From Larix kaempferi (taxonomy: Eukaryota; Streptophyta; Pinopsida; Pinales; Pinaceae): a stretch of 64,000 nt of DNA. The stretch lies in contig BSBM01001663.1 of NCBI GenBank assembly GCA_027924585.1, positions 186,001-250,000 of the forward strand. Reading direction: 5' to 3'. The notes below the pieces were generated by a model. It did not search any database. It was not told the DNA's origin and was given only the letters and a program-made list of their open reading frames with translations. Below are positions 10,306 to 22,739 of the stretch, in pieces. The translations under genes and the position numbers were made by a program. Each line of letters opens with the position of its first letter. The first letter of the stretch is position 1.

Positions 10306-11121
10306 TAAATTTTAGAAACCCATCAAAATCAAGATTTCTATTTCCAAAAATAATCTTTCCCTTGATATGTTTATTAATTGTTTCCCTTGCAATTTGAGAT
10401 CTAATATAATATCCTTCTCCATGATGTTTTATAGTAAGACTTTTATACAAGTTTCTTCTAGTTGTGGTTCTATTGGAAGATGTTCCCAAATGTTATTTGG
10501 TTCTACTCCTTAAGATTAGGTTTCAAATGATTTTCCCTATAGGCCCAACATTTGAATATCCCTTGAGATTTTGTTGCAAACCATTAACATTGTATGTTGT
10601 TGAAATTTTGGTGTAAGAAGTAGATATTCTCAAATTAAAAAATGATATTTGGGGTCTACTTTGTTTTAATGGCCATTGGAGAAGGATCTTCACATTGTAC
10701 AATTTGACTAAAAAATAAACATTAATTAGTGATTTACTAAATGCATTGAACAACTTGACTGAGAATTTAAACATCTAGTAATGATTTATTAAATGCATTG
10801 CACAATACTATATATAACATTTTTAAAGTACATATATCATGAGATGTTAAATCATGTAGTGTATGGCCCTTGTATACACTGACATGCAATGTATTTAATA
10901 AATCAACATTCAAATGTGTTTATGATTAAAGTGATATATGATTAATAAGTGGGATAAAATATGTTATTCTTTTAAAATATATTTTAAGTATTGTTTCCAT
11001 TTAAATTAGTAAATAAAAATAAAAATAAAAAATGATATCATTCAAATTAAAATAATAAAAAATGTAAAAAGATTCCACCAAACTCGAATCAATTAGATAG
11101 AAATATTCGTATAAGTGGTTA

Positions 11122-11126
11122 ATATG
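11122..11126. repeat. Target-site duplication of copia-2 (left)
   Basis: ATATG directly precedes the LTR start at 11127 and is repeated directly after the 3' LTR at 23474-23478. Confidence 0.95.
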
Positions 11127-11897
11127 TGTTGGAATATTCTCCCCATCATTTTTCAGATTTGCATGTTTGCATGCATCCAGTCATCATGCATGTATTTGCA
11201 TGCAACTGCATGCATCCAGTCATCATTTTGGTGGTCTCTCCAGCACCTAGAGCCTAATTTCAGCTGCCTAGAGCCCATCTTCAGCCCCCAATAGCCCTCC
11301 TACCTACCTGATGCACCCTATTTGACTCTTATGCATGACATCTGCGCCTTTTCTCACCTACCAGGAGTTATCATTAAGTTAGAGCACCTTATCTCACCTA
11401 CCAGGTGTCTGACAATCAGTTAGAGCATTGATTGAGGAGTTCTTCCATTGATTGCTCATGCTAACTGCCTGCAGCTCCTATTTAGCTAGTTCTGGAGTGC
11501 CACTTGACCTTTTGACAGCCTCATGCACCCTCCTTAGAGTCTCCATCCCCTGGTTCATGCCTAGATGGTTCTGTTAGACTCATTTAGACTCACTTGACTA
11601 ACCTTTGACCATTTATGACTAATACTACTGATTGGATGATGTCTCCAATGTTGTCCAAGCTAGACTTTGAGCATGGATCGAATGACCTCCTTGGTTAATT
11701 CGAATTCTCATCACGGTTATTGTATTGTATTCATCATTTTTACAATGCCAGCTCACAGCTGATGTATGATACTATTATTCTCCATTTTTTGTGTTAATGA
11801 GTGATTATTTAGTGCTTTCTTCTCTTCTTCTCTACACTTCTTGAGAGTTTTGTGTGAGGCTTATTATAGCTATCAGATCCTACTACAGATTATCACA
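11127..11897 (+). repeat. Copia-2 5' LTR (771 bp)
   Basis: Runs from TGTTGG to CACA just before TGGTATCATATC. Compared with the 3' LTR it has about 37 more bases, mainly around 11339-11455, where the two differ by small insertions. It contains short repeats of GCATGCATCCAGTCATCAT near its start. Confidence 0.95.
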
Positions 11898-11909
11898 TGG
11901 TATCATATC
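11898..11909 (+). other. Copia-2 primer-binding site
   Basis: TGGTATCATATC lies directly after the 5' LTR. It matches the usual TGGTATCAGAGC, complementary to initiator tRNA-Met, at 10 of 12 positions. Confidence 0.85.
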
Positions 11910-12210
11910 TTGCAACAGCTATTCGAATTGCATCCATTGCAGCAGTTGTAGCATTTCTTTGAGCAGCTGTCTTTCACTTGAGCACCATAAGCCTCTAAGT
12001 TTTCACAACAAATCCTAGTACCATTACCTTGAATTCACTGGAGCAATCCAATGAGGTCTAGTCAGGTGTGAAGGACTTAGTCATATGTGCTCAATTTCCT
12101 AAGGTAGTGTTCATTCAAAGTGTAGCAAATGTCCATCAACAAAACTCTTCTTGTTTTGCAGGTTTATTCACCCATTCGAATTCCTCTTCAATTCGACCTT
12201 CTCTGCTCAG

Positions 12211-13731
12211 ATGGATCTAAAACTCAATTCTTCCAACTATGTCAAATGGAAAGCCAAGATGTCTCTCTTCATGAGTTCCAAGAGCTTCACCAGGATACTA
12301 AATGGAACTATGGTCGAACCACTAAGTGAAATAGAGAAATCCAAGTACTTGGATAGGCTTGATGAAGCAATAGTCTTACTTCTTCTCTCAATTTCTGAAG
12401 GTCTTCACTTCCATGTCATCAATATAATATATCCAAAAGAGGTTTGGGACAAGCTTGAATCCCTCTTTGGACATAAAGATGATTTGAAAGGTCATAAATT
12501 GGAGAATGAACTCATCTCATTGAGTCCTGAAAGCTTTGAATCCATCAATGCTCTCCTAACCAAGTTCAAAAGCTTGATTTCATAGTTGAAGAGATATGAG
12601 ATAGTGAAACAAGACAAACAACTCATTCTTTTCATTCTCTACAAATTGGGGCCAAACTTCTCAGTTTTTGTCTCCACATTTCAGTCAGCTAAGATGTCCA
12701 TTCCAAAATGGAAGTTTCCCTCACTTGATGACTTCATCCAATCTCTCACACAAGAGGAGGAGAAGTTAATCTCCATGGGAATGATAAAACCAAAGTTGGA
12801 TTCGACCCTTACAGTTGTTGATGCCAAAAGAGCGAATGCAAAAGGCAAGCAAAAATTTTCTGAAAAGAGAGGGAATGATACAAATCCAAAAGATGTTCCA
12901 TATCAATCAGATGGGGCTTCGAATTCAAATAAGACCGAGAAATATCAGAAGGAGAGATCCAAGTGCACATACTGTCATCGAGGATTTCATCCTGAGATTT
13001 CTTGTATGCAGAAGACTATATATTTGATGGCTCAATTACTTGAGAAGAACAATCTCCATTTACCTGCATGTGCAAGGAAGAAAGATACTGATACTGAACC
13101 TTCTAGATCTGAGGACAAAGAGAGATGCCATGCCCTCATGGAAAGTGCATCAACAGAATACTCATTCATCATAGATTTAGGAGCTTCAAGACATATGTCT
13201 TCCTCCAAAGGTCTCTTCTCCAACTTTGAATGCTCAGTTGGCCCTTCCATCATGTTGGGCAATGATTCAGAAGTCTCCTCTCAGGGGATTGGAAGAATCA
13301 ATCTTAACCATGGCTACTTTTATGATGTGCTTTATGTTCCTTATCTCGCAGCAAATCTGCTTTTAGTGTACCAAATTACTCATATTGGAGAGCCCAAAAG
13401 AGTGATATTTTCTCCAAATGAAGTCGAGATACAACATATGGTTTCAGGGAAAATCATTGCAAAGGGAGTTGCAAATCACACTTCAAAACTCTATGAGTTT
13501 TCCCACTTATTACCACTCTCAAAGCCATCTTCTCTCCATACTCATGCCAATGAAGAAAGTAGATTGTGGCATGAGAGATTTGGACATTTCAACTACAAGC
13601 ATTTTCAAGACATGCAAGCTCAAAATGTGGTTGAAGGTCTTCCAAATGACAATTTTTCTCATGGAACCTGTAAAGGTTGCTTGAAAGGAAAAGATCCACC
13701 AAAGAAGATTAAGAAAAATAAGACTCTTTAA
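12211..13731 (+). pseudogene. Copia-2 gag, protease and GAG-pre-integrase
   Basis: The likely start is the ATG at 12211 (MDLKLNSSNYVKWKAKM). The gag domain includes KEVWDKLESLFGHK and is cut by a TAG at 12583 that reads as a CAG-to-TAG change. The frame then continues through LGPNFSVFVSTFQSAK, a complete CCHC zinc knuckle (CTYCHRGFHPEISC, near 12964-13005) and the protease. There DSGAS has become DLGAS (near 13170), losing the Ser next to the catalytic Asp. GAG-pre-integrase (RLWHERFGHFNYKHF and CKGCLKGK) ends at a TAA at 13729. Confidence 0.9.
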
Positions 13732-15311
13732 GAAGTGCGAATACTAGATCCAGATCCACAAGAACCTGAAGATCTAGCACCTAAAGTTTCATCTCATACT
13801 GCTACATGGGCCACCACTACTCCTGTCTCCACCATTGATCTTGTCAAAGATAGATCTGATCTTCATGATACAAGAAATGCACTCTCTCCCTCAGATCCAT
13901 TTATAGCTGAGAGATTCTTTATTATGATTGGATCTGATCCAAAGACATACTTTGAAGCCTCCCAAGATCCGAGATGGGTAGCTGCTATGGAAGAAGAGTA
14001 TCAATCTCTTCAAAGAAATGAGACTTGGGAGCTTGTTTCTCTCCCATCTGGGAGGAAACTTGTTCAATGCAAGTGGATCTATAGAACTCAGATGGATTCA
14101 TATGGAGTCTCCAACAAGTACAAGGCTAGATTGGTTGAAAGAGGTTTTTCCCAAGTTTATGGGATTTACTATTCTGAGACATTCACTCATGTTGCTAAGA
14201 TGGATTCCATCTGTCTTGTTCTTTCTCTTGCTGCATCCAAGCACTGGGAAGTGCATAATATGGATGTCAAGACTGCTCTCCTTCATGGATATCTAGAGGA
14301 GTATATCTACATGAAGTAAGATGAGGGGTATATTGATGATCCTTCACTTGTTTGCAGATTGAGGAAGTCCTTGTATGGGCTTAAGCAAGCTCCCGAGCTT
14401 GGTATTCCAAGATGGATTCCTTATTGCTCTCACAATATTTTCAGAGGTGCAAATCATATTCGAATGTCTACATGAGAAATGATGGTAACTCCTTACTTCT
14501 CATTGTACTTTATGTTGATGATTTGTTGATTACAGGGAGCAATTTTTCATGTATTAGATCTATAAAAACTACTTTGCACAACTCCTTCTCCATGTCATAT
14601 CTGGGATTGTTGAAGCAATTTATTGGTCTTGAAGTCACTCAGATTGATTCAAGAATCAAAGTTGATCAATCCAAGTATGCTTCATATATGCTTGATAGGT
14701 TCCATATGAGTGAATGCAAACCAGTTGCATTCCCCTTTCTTTCAAGGATTAGCCTTGAGGATGGATCTTCTACACCCTTGGTAGACAGTACTTTGTATCG
14801 GAAGTTGATTGGTAGTCTATTGTTTCTTACACACACTCGATGTGATCTATCCTATGCAGTTAGTGTTGTCTCCAGATACATGCAGGAGCCTCATGAGCTT
14901 CACTGGAAGGAAACAAAGAGGATCTTGCACTATGTGCAAGGTACCAAGACTCATGGTCTTCATTATTCAGCTAGGTTTCCTTTGAACCTAGTTGGATATA
15001 CTGACTCTGATTGAGCTGGAGATAGCTTAGATCGGAATTCTACATTTAGTTTTGTCTTCATGATTGGATCTGGACCTATATGTTGGTCGAGCAAAAAGCA
15101 GACATCTTTAGCTCTTTCTTCAGCAAAGGCCGAGTATAGAAGTGCAGTAAATGCAACCACACAGTGTATTTGGCTGCGGAGCATCTTATCAGAGTTTGGG
15201 ATTCGATTCAATACTCCACCAGTCATCTATTGTGACAATTAGAGTGCTATCAGTATTTCCACAGATCCGGTTCTGAGACAGAGAACCAAACACATTGAGA
15301 TACACATGCAT
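13732..15311 (+). pseudogene. Copia-2 reverse transcriptase and RNase H, first part
   Basis: After the GAG-pre-integrase the same frame goes straight into the linker before reverse transcriptase; the integrase core is absent. Reverse transcriptase follows: WVAAMEEEYQSLQRNETW, CKWIYRTQ, NMDVKTALLHGYLEEYIYMK, a TAA at 14317, LYGLKQAP, a one-base deletion near 14397, LYVDDLLITG (active site), and VSRYMQEP. RNase H then runs through TDSD, a TGA where Trp is expected (15012), SSAKAEYRSAV, CDN, a TAG, and RTKHIEIHMH. It stops at copia-3's target duplication. Confidence 0.9.
15307..15311. repeat. Target-site duplication of copia-3 (left)
   Basis: TGCAT before TGTTGATG; its pair is at 22421-22425. 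Confidence 0.95.
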
Positions 15312-15909
15312 TGTTGATGTATTTGTAACTTCGGAAGATATTCTTCTATGTATTACATTTGTACTTTATTGTATATCCAACAAAGATGTATTATTCCTCT
15401 GAATGGAAGTGTCGTCATTTTTATTTGTAAGGGTCACAAGTTACATTGTAAGTGTCGTCATTTGTATTGATGGGTTATTAGACCACCAATGTGGGGTCAG
15501 CCCTAGTTAGGTCATGTGGTTGGGTTATTAGGCTGAGAATTCATCCCCAGTGAATTATTGGCAAGTCAAGTCATTGTATAAATAAAGAGGTTGTGTCTCT
15601 CATTTGATTCACTCACTCACTTCTCAAGCTCGCATAGCTAAGAGGAAAAGTGGCACACAAGTGAAGGAGGAGGAGCATCTGCTAGAGACATCTTATTGGG
15701 TTTGATCCTTGTGATCTTGTATTGGGGCTTATCTTATCTCTGAGGAAGTTGTGGGGTTTTTCACCTTCTTGGTTTTCCCCGGTGAAACTCTGTGTCTCTT
15801 GTGTGCTTGCATTATTTTTTTTGTGATTGATATGTTGTTGATATGTTGTACATGCTATTCTCTTAGTGATCCTGAATGATAATGGAATGAAATTATCGAA
15901 AAATTAACA
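15312..15909 (+). repeat. Copia-3 5' LTR
   Basis: TGTTGATG to TTAACA. A TATA box (TATAAATAAAG) lies at 15577, about 25-30 bp before the ACTCACTCACTTCTC stretch where transcription would be expected to start. The 3' LTR has the same box at 22088. Confidence 0.95.
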
Positions 15910-15921
15910 TCGTATCAGAGT
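15910..15921 (+). other. Copia-3 primer-binding site
   Basis: TCGTATCAGAGT directly after the LTR, close to TGGTATCAGAGC, the complement of initiator tRNA-Met. Confidence 0.85.
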
Positions 15922-16479
15922 TGACCTAAGAAGAAGGCACTATGCAGCTGTGGAAGCTAGGGATTCTTAATATTTGGGTTTCTCTCCGTAGATCATCAAA
16001 GGTAGGAAGCTATATTGACTCTCCTTGAAAGGGCGCATCTTTCTATCGAGAAAGAATTCAATTCTGAGCATTTTCATTTTTGACCTAAAAATTAGGGTTT
16101 CTACAAAAAATGGAATTTCTAAAATCTGAGACCACGGCTAGAAGCTCCTCTGAAAAATCAAATTTTGGATATTTGGATCGAAATTTTTGGTTGGGTGAAG
16201 CTCCGGTAAAATCAAACCCTAATTCAAGGTCCTATCCAATGAATCTAGAAGTTCCAAAAGCAATTTTGAGGGGTGAAAATTTGTAGATTTCAAATTCTGA
16301 GTATACCAGCTTGACCAGATCAGCAAGGCACATCTTTATGTCCTTTCAGAAGTTTGAAATTCAAATTTTGAATTTTTAGGGTTTCTCTAACAAACTCTAA
16401 TCCAGCTCCAGATCCAGTTTTCAGCAAATCAAGTGGTAAGACCTAAAACTTTCTATTTCCATTTGAAGTACTCTTTAAG

Positions 16480-18618
16480 ATGTCTCACCACACCAAGCTT
16501 GAGGATAAGCTTGATGGAGCTGATAACTTCCAAGCATGAAAATATAGGATTGGGTTAATCCTAGAAGAGAATGATTTGGACACCTACATAAAAGAAGAGG
16601 TTCTAGTTCCAGAGGGAGATGAGGCTAAGGCCTTACATAAGAAGGACTTGGTCAAGGCTAAGAGAATCATTGTTGAGTCTATAAAATACCATCTCATACC
16701 CCATGTGTCTTCCCTGAAGACACCTAAGGAGATGTTTGACTCTTTGACCAAGTTGTTTGAAGGGAAGAACATAAATCAGAAGATGACTCTGCGGAATCAA
16801 TTGAAAGGGGTAAAATTCCAGAATGGAGATACCATTCAATCCTACTTTACTAAGGTCTCTCAAATCAAAGAACAACTTGAAGCTGTGGATGAAGTAGTGG
16901 AGAATGGAGAAATCGTCATGACTACATTGAATGGCCTACCTAGGTCATGGGACTCCTTCATCCAACGTATTTGCGCAAGAAGGAAGTTGATCTCCTTCAG
17001 TAGACTATTGGAGGAATGTTCACAAGAAGAAGCAAGGCTTGTGACCCGAGAAGAAAATATGGGAAGTGAAGATCAAGCCCTCACAACACACACTAAGGGA
17101 AGTAAGTTCAAGAGGGAGAAATCTTATAACAAGAAACATCATCACTTTCATCAAAAAAAGAAAGATCTCTCCCGTGTTCGATGCTTCACTTGTGATGAGA
17201 AAGGACATAACTCCTCAGAATGTCCCAAGAACAAAAGGGACAACCACAACAACAACTTCAACAAAAAGAAGAAGAACAACAAGAAAATATATCATGCTCA
17301 TGCTGTTGAGGATGATGAACCTTCCAAGAAGAAGAAAAGGGAAGAAAGTGAAGATTCCTCAAGTGAGGAAGAATATGTGTTGATCTCTGCTCTCACAGGC
17401 ACTATCTCTCATGGATGTAATGATTGGCTCATTGATAGTGGGGCTTCCAAACACATGAATGGGTTTAAAGAATCCTTTGTAGATCTATCTGAACATGAGT
17501 CAGCCCATAAGGTGAAACTTGGGGATGACTATCAATATCCCATAAAAGGAAGTGGTGAAGCCTCCTACAAGTTAGACTATGGGAAGCCTTTGAAGATGCA
17601 AGATGTCCTATATGTACTTGGACCTAAGAAGAACCTTCTCTCTATATCATCTTTGGATGAAAAGGGAATGAGAGTTGCATTCATAGATGGTCAAGTACTC
17701 ATGTGGCCAAAAGGTAAGACAATAGATGATGCAGTGGTGATTGGAGAGCAAGAGGGAGGATTGTACAAATTGAAAAGACAACCTAAACATGCCATGGTAC
17801 ATGAATCCATGGAGCCAAGTGAACTTTGGCATAGAAGGCCTGATCATGTGCACTATAGATCACTTCCAATTGCAAGCAAAGCAGTCGAGGGTCTTCTTGA
17901 AATCCAATCAAAGCATGAAGGTATTTGCAAAGGGTGTGCAAAAGGAAAGAACACAAAGAAGACATTCCCAAGTAGTGAAAGCAAATCAAAAGGAATTTTG
18001 GAGATTATCCACTCTGATGTATGCAGACCAATGTCATCCAGTTCCCTGAGTGGGCATGTATATTATGTCTCTTTCATTGATGAATTTTCTTGGAAGGCTT
18101 GGGTTTATTTCTTGAAGAAAAAAGATGAAGTGTTTGATAAGTTCAAGGAATTCAAGGCCTTGATAGAAAATCAAACTGATAAGAAGATCAATATCTTCAG
18201 ATCTGACAATGGTGAAGACTTTACTTCAGGGGACTTCAAGAAGTTATGCAGTGATTCAGGGATTAAGAGGGAGTTGACCACTCCCTACAATCCACAACAG
18301 AATGGGGTTGCAGAAACAAAGATTAGGACTATCATGGAAGCAGCACGAGAAATGCTTCATGACCAAGATCTACCCATGCACCTATGGGTAGAAGCAACAA
18401 GGACAACAATATATGTACAAAAAAGAACACCACACAAGATACTTGATAATCAAACACCAGAAGAAGTGTTCTCTGGTAAGAGACCAGAAGTTAGCCATCT
18501 CAAAATATTTACCTGTCTAGTATTCACACATGTTCCAAAAGAAAAGAGGACAAAATTAGATCCTTCAGGAAAGAAGGGTATATTTTTGGGGTACAGGAAA
18601 GTTCAAAGGAATACATAA
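16480..18618 (+). pseudogene. Copia-3 gag, protease and integrase
   Basis: The start is ATG 16480 (MSHHTKLEDKLDGADNFQA), followed by a TGA at 16537 where a Trp is usual; the frame is then open to 18616. Gag carries the UBN2 region, then a complete CCHC knuckle (CFTCDEKGHNSSEC, near 17185). The protease has LIDSGASKHM near 17430. GAG-pre-integrase (ELWHRRPDH) is followed by integrase with HSDVCRPM, RSDNGEDF and NPQQNGVAETKIRT, so all three catalytic acidic residues are present. HLKIFTCLVFTHVP and IFLGY close the domain. A one-base loss near 18598 shifts the frame before the reverse transcriptase part. Confidence 0.95.
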
Positions 18619-20513
18619 TCTACTTTCTAGGGTTCAAGAAGATTGACATCAACAGGGATGTGAATTTTGATGAAAACTCAGCTTACATCAAATCAAGGAA
18701 GACACCTGTTGAAGACTATGAAGAACCAAGAATACCCAGAACACAAGACATCACCATGAATGAAGCTATACCAGAAGTGGATCGAGAAATAGAAGATCCA
18801 CAAGAACCTGTAGATCCACCCCGTGAGAAGAACTCTCACAAGAGGAAACCTGCATGGGCTAGAGAGCTCATCCAAGATGCATAAAGGTATGGTATTCCAG
18901 AGGAGGAACACAGAGAAAGGAAAAGGAAAAGGTCACACACCAACTATGTTGCCTTACTCTATGGCATTATGAACAAAGAAACTTCCAATTATGAAGAGGC
19001 TACAGAATGGAAGGATGCCATGGTCAAGGAATACCAGTCGATCATGAAGAATGATGTTTGGGATGTGGTACCAAGACCAAAAGGGAAATTTGTTTTGACT
19101 TCCAAAGGGATCTATAAGATCAAGCATGCTGCAGATGGTAGCATAGAGAAACACAAGGTGAGATTTGCAGCTTGTGGCTTCTCCCAGAAAGAGGGGATAG
19201 ATTATGCAGAGACTTTTGCTCCTGTAGCCAAATACACTTCCATCAAAACAATACTTGCTCCGGCTGCAGTAATGAAATGGAAGATAAACCAGATGGATGT
19301 CAAGACAGCTTTCTTGAATGGTGTAGTCGAAGAGGAAGCGTATGTGGAGCAGCCACTTGGTTTTGAGACACATGACAGGGAGTCATATGTGTGCAGATTG
19401 AAGAAAGCCTTGTATGGCTTGAAGTAAGCTCCTAGGACTTGGTATGGTAGGATAGATAGCTTTCTATCCAGTTTGGGCTTTACCAAGAGTAAAGCAGATT
19501 CCAACCTTTACTACAACGTTGAGGAAGGAAATCTAGTGATACTACTATTGTATGTGGATGACATGTTTGTTACAGGTGAGGATAGATTGATTTCCGACAT
19601 GAAGAGGAAGCTTGCTGCCGAGTTCGAGATGAAGGACTTGGGGATGATGCACTGCTTTCTAGGCATGGAGGTGTGGAAAAGTGCAGATGGAATCTTCCTT
19701 GGACAAGGGAAGTATGCAGTAGAGATCCTGAAGAGGTTCGGGATGATGGACTGCAAGGCCATGGCCACACCTATGGAATCGAACCTGAAGCTTCTATTTG
19801 ATGCTTCATCTGATTTGGTTGGTTTCACATTGTATCGTCAGATGATTGGGTCCTTAATGCACCTGACAAATACGAGACGAGATATTTGCTTTGTAGTGAA
19901 CACATTGAGTCAGTTCCTGACGGATCCAAGAGGTGTTCACTTGGTTGCTGTAAAGCATATTCTGAGGTACCTAAAGGGTACAATTGATTATGGGCTCAAG
20001 TATGATGCGAATCAAATGTTTAACCTGTAGGGTTATGTTGATTCAGATTGGGCAGGTAGTGATGTGGATAGGAAGAGCACTTCTGGGTGCTGCTTCAGTA
20101 TGGGATCAGGTGTGATCTCTTGGTTTAGCAGGAAGCAGTCCTATGTAGCACTGAGTACAGCCGAAGCAGAGTATGTTGCAGCTTGTTCGGCTAGTTGTGA
20201 TGCAGTATGGCTTAAGAAGCTACTATTTGAGTTATTTGATCTCCTGTTGGATGCTATTGGTATCTTGTGTGACAATAAGAGTTGTGTGAAGCTGTCTGAG
20301 AACCCAGTGTTCCATGACAGTTCGAAACACATCAAGATCAAATATCACTATATCAGGGATATGGTGCAGAGAGGAGCAGTGAATCTCCTAAATGTTGCGA
20401 CGTATGAGCAGGTTGCAGATGTGTTGACGAAACCACTAGCCAGAGTGAAGTTTGAGTACCTCAGAGAGAGGCTTGGTGTTCTTCAAATTCAAGATACTTC
20501 AAGGAAGAAGTGA
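18619..20513 (+). pseudogene. Copia-3 reverse transcriptase and RNase H
   Basis: The shifted frame continues with the linker (SAYIKSRKTPVEDYEEP), a TAA at 18882, then EWKDAMVKEYQSI and IKHAADGSIEKHK. NQMDVKTAFLNGVVEEE and LYGLK follow, then a TAA at 19425. The active site is LLYVDDMFVTG, then MHCFLGMEVW and YRQMIGSLMHLTNTR. A TAG lies at 20028 before GYVDSDWAGS. RNase H ends with STAEAEYVAAC, LCDNKSCVKL, KHIKIKYHYIRD and VADVLTKPL; the stop is at 20511. Each in-frame stop replaces an expected Gln codon by one C-to-T change. Catalytic residues are kept. Confidence 0.95.
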
Positions 20514-20589
20514 TGGGACACATTTGCAGGAGCCATTCCAAGAATGGTGATAGGAGGATCCTTCCCATGGTTGTGGATGTAAGCGTTGT

Positions 20590-20875
20590 GTGATGAGCAT
20601 CATGACGATGCTCCAGTTCCTTCTTTTTATATGCATCAGTTGGATGATTTGTATGATCAGTTGGATCATGTATATGTATATGCATCAGTTGGATGCTTTG
20701 TATGATCAGTTGGATCATGTATGATGACATGCATCAGGACAATGCAGTGACGATGATCAGGATGATCATGTGTGATGAGTATCAGGATGATACTCTGGAT
20801 GATATGCATCAGGGAAATGCAGTGATGATGATCAATATGATCATGAGTATCAGGATGATACTCCGCGGCCGCAAA
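20590..20875. repeat. GATCA/ATGATG-rich repeats after copia-3 pol
   Basis: Phrases such as CAGTTGGATCATGTAT, GATGATATGCATCAG and GAGTATCAGGATGATACTC recur two or three times. Some are self-complementary (GAGTATCAGGATGATACTC). Non-coding, inside copia-3 between RNase H and the minisatellite. Confidence 0.65.
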
Positions 20876-20890
20876 CTGATTATGCAGATG

Positions 20891-21512
20891 ACATGTAAAA
20901 GATCCTGAGATATATGATAGTCTGTGCTCGGATGCTCTTCGATGTTTTGCTACAGATTGGCCACATTTAGATTATACAAGTAGCATAGAAAAGATACTGA
21001 AAGATACAATAGTTTTTGCTCAGATGCTCTTCGAGGTTTTGCTATAGATTGGTCGTGGGAAGATTGTACTAATAGCATAGAAAAGATCCTGAGAGATCCG
21101 ATAGTCTGTGCTCAGATTCTCTTCGAGGTTTTGCTACAGATTGGTCATGGACAGGTTGTGCAGGTAGCATAGAAAAGATCCTAGGAGATCCTATAGTCTG
21201 TGCTAGGATGCTCTTTAGAGGTTTTGCTACAGGTAGCATAGAAAAGATCCTGGGAGATCCTATAGTCTATGCTAGGATGCTCTTTCGAGGTTAAGCTACC
21301 AGAGGCATGTAATCATCCCTGGAGATCATATAGTCTGTGCTAGGATGCTCTTTCGAGATTTTGTGGTGGTGGTCACATAGAAAAGATCCTGGGAGATCCT
21401 ATAGTCTGTGCTAGGATGCTCTTTAGAGGTTTTGTGACGGTCACATGTAAAAGATCCTTGGAGATCCTATAGTTTGTGCTAGGATTCTCTCTAAAGGTTT
21501 TGTTGACGCACA
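20891..21512 (+). repeat. Minisatellite in the copia-3 3' region (8 units)
   Basis: Eight head-to-tail units start near 20891, 20981, 21073, 21165, 21234, 21303, 21374 and 21442. The first three are about 91 bp, the last five about 70 bp. Each holds AAAAGATCCT, AGATCC, ATAGTCTGTGCT and GGATGCTCTT. In several units ATCCTA and TAGGAT flank TAGTCTGTGC, giving a 6-bp hairpin. The array ends 300 bp before the 3' LTR. Confidence 0.85.
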
Positions 21513-21817
21513 TAATCAATCCTGAGGATTCCACAGTATGACCAAAGTTGATGAAGACCCACAGGATGGCCAAAGATGTTAAAGACCTACAGGAGGCTAG
21601 GCCTACAACTAGCATGAAAAAAGGCTGGCTCTGTAGAACTTCCTATGACGATAAGAATTCAAAGATAGCCCAGTGATCGAAATGTTGAGTACAGCAATAG
21701 TGATGATGATGATGCTCCGTGATCCAGTGATGATGGTCCAGCTCCAGAATTGAAGACTTGTGCCAATATGTATTGATGACCTGTGTCGACAGAATACCTT
21801 CCTAGTTAAGAAGGGAG

Positions 21818-22420
21818 TGTTGATGTATTTGTAACTTCGTAAGATATTCTTCTATGTATTACATTTGTACTTTGTTGTATATCCAACAGAGATGTATTAT
21901 TCCTCTGATTGGAAGTGTCATCATTTGTATTTGTAAGTGTCGCAAGTTACATTATAAGTGTCGTCATTTGTATTTATGGCTTATTATATCACCAGTGTGG
22001 GGTCGGCCCTAGTTAGGTCATGTGGTTGGGTTATTAGGCTTCATTGAGAAGTCAGCCCCAGTGAATTATTGGCAGGTCAATTCAATGTATAAATAGAGAG
22101 GTTGTGTCTCTCATTTGATTCACTCACTTACTTCTCAAGCTCACATAACTAAGAGGAAAAGTGGCGCACAAGTGAAGGAGGAGGAGCATCTGCTAGAGAC
22201 ATCTTATTGGGTTTGATCCTTGTGATCTTGTATTGGGGCGTATCTTATCTCTGAGGAAGTTGCAGGGTTTTTCACCTTCTTGGTTTTCCCCAGTGAAACT
22301 CTGTGTCTCTTGTGTGCTTGCATTATTGTGTTTGTGATTGATATGTTGTTGATATGCTATACATGTTATTATCTTAGTGATCCTGAATGATAATGGAATG
22401 AAATTATCAAAAAATTAACA
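21818..22420 (+). repeat. Copia-3 3' LTR
   Basis: Starts TGTTGATG right after the purine tract AGAAGGGAG (21809-21817) and ends TTAACA at the right target duplication TGCAT (22421-22425). Confidence 0.95.
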
Positions 22421-22425
22421 TGCAT

Positions 22426-22578
22426 TACATCAGAGGATTAGTGCATGATCATATCATCTCACTGCTCTACCTTTCGACGGAAGAGAATATTGCAGATATC
22501 TTCACCAAGACCTTCACGATGAAGAGGTTCACTTATCTTAGATCTCTTCTTGGGGTGAGTTATGATATGCTACATTAG
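22426..22578 (+). pseudogene. Copia-2 RNase H, last part (beyond copia-3)
   Basis: Directly after copia-3's right target duplication the interrupted frame resumes: HYIRGLVHDHI, NIADIFTKTFTMKRF and YLRSLLGVSYDM, ending at TAG 22576. Joined to 15311 across one TGCAT it restores the expected order at the end of copia RNase H, which shows copia-3 inserted after copia-2. From here to 22730 is the 3' leader, with a purine tract GCAGGGGG at 22731-22739. Confidence 0.92.
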
Positions 22579-22739
22579 CATCCTTCAGTCTATTTTGAGG
22601 GAGGGATTTCTTCCCACTTGGTTTTCCCTCTTTCCTCACTTATAATTTAGATTGTTGTACGGGGTGACCTTTGGTCTTAGTCACCAGGGCCCTATTTTTC
22701 AGTTTTTAGTTATTACCTCAAAGTATAGCTTGCAGGGGG

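Larger units (their letters stand above)
15312..22420 (+). mobile_element. Copia-3, full-length Ty1/copia element nested in copia-2
   Basis: LTRs of 598 and 603 bp (15312-15909, 21818-22420) begin TGTTGATGTATT and end AAATTAACA, with a perfect 5-bp target duplication. A primer site, gag-pol in the standard order (protease, integrase, reverse transcriptase, RNase H), a 1.3-kb repeat-rich stretch and a purine tract are all present. The damage is light: four stops and one frameshift. This is the best-preserved LTR element in the window. By eye the two LTRs differ at roughly 6% of positions. Confidence 0.97.

Noticed and set aside
20862-20872. NotI site (GCGGCCGC) as a sign of cloning vector
   Set aside because: Flanking sequence is continuous with copia-3 on both sides and no vector sequence is seen.
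20891-21512. Possible CRISPR-like array
   Set aside because: The units are similar over their full length with no unique spacers, and they lie inside a plant copia element.
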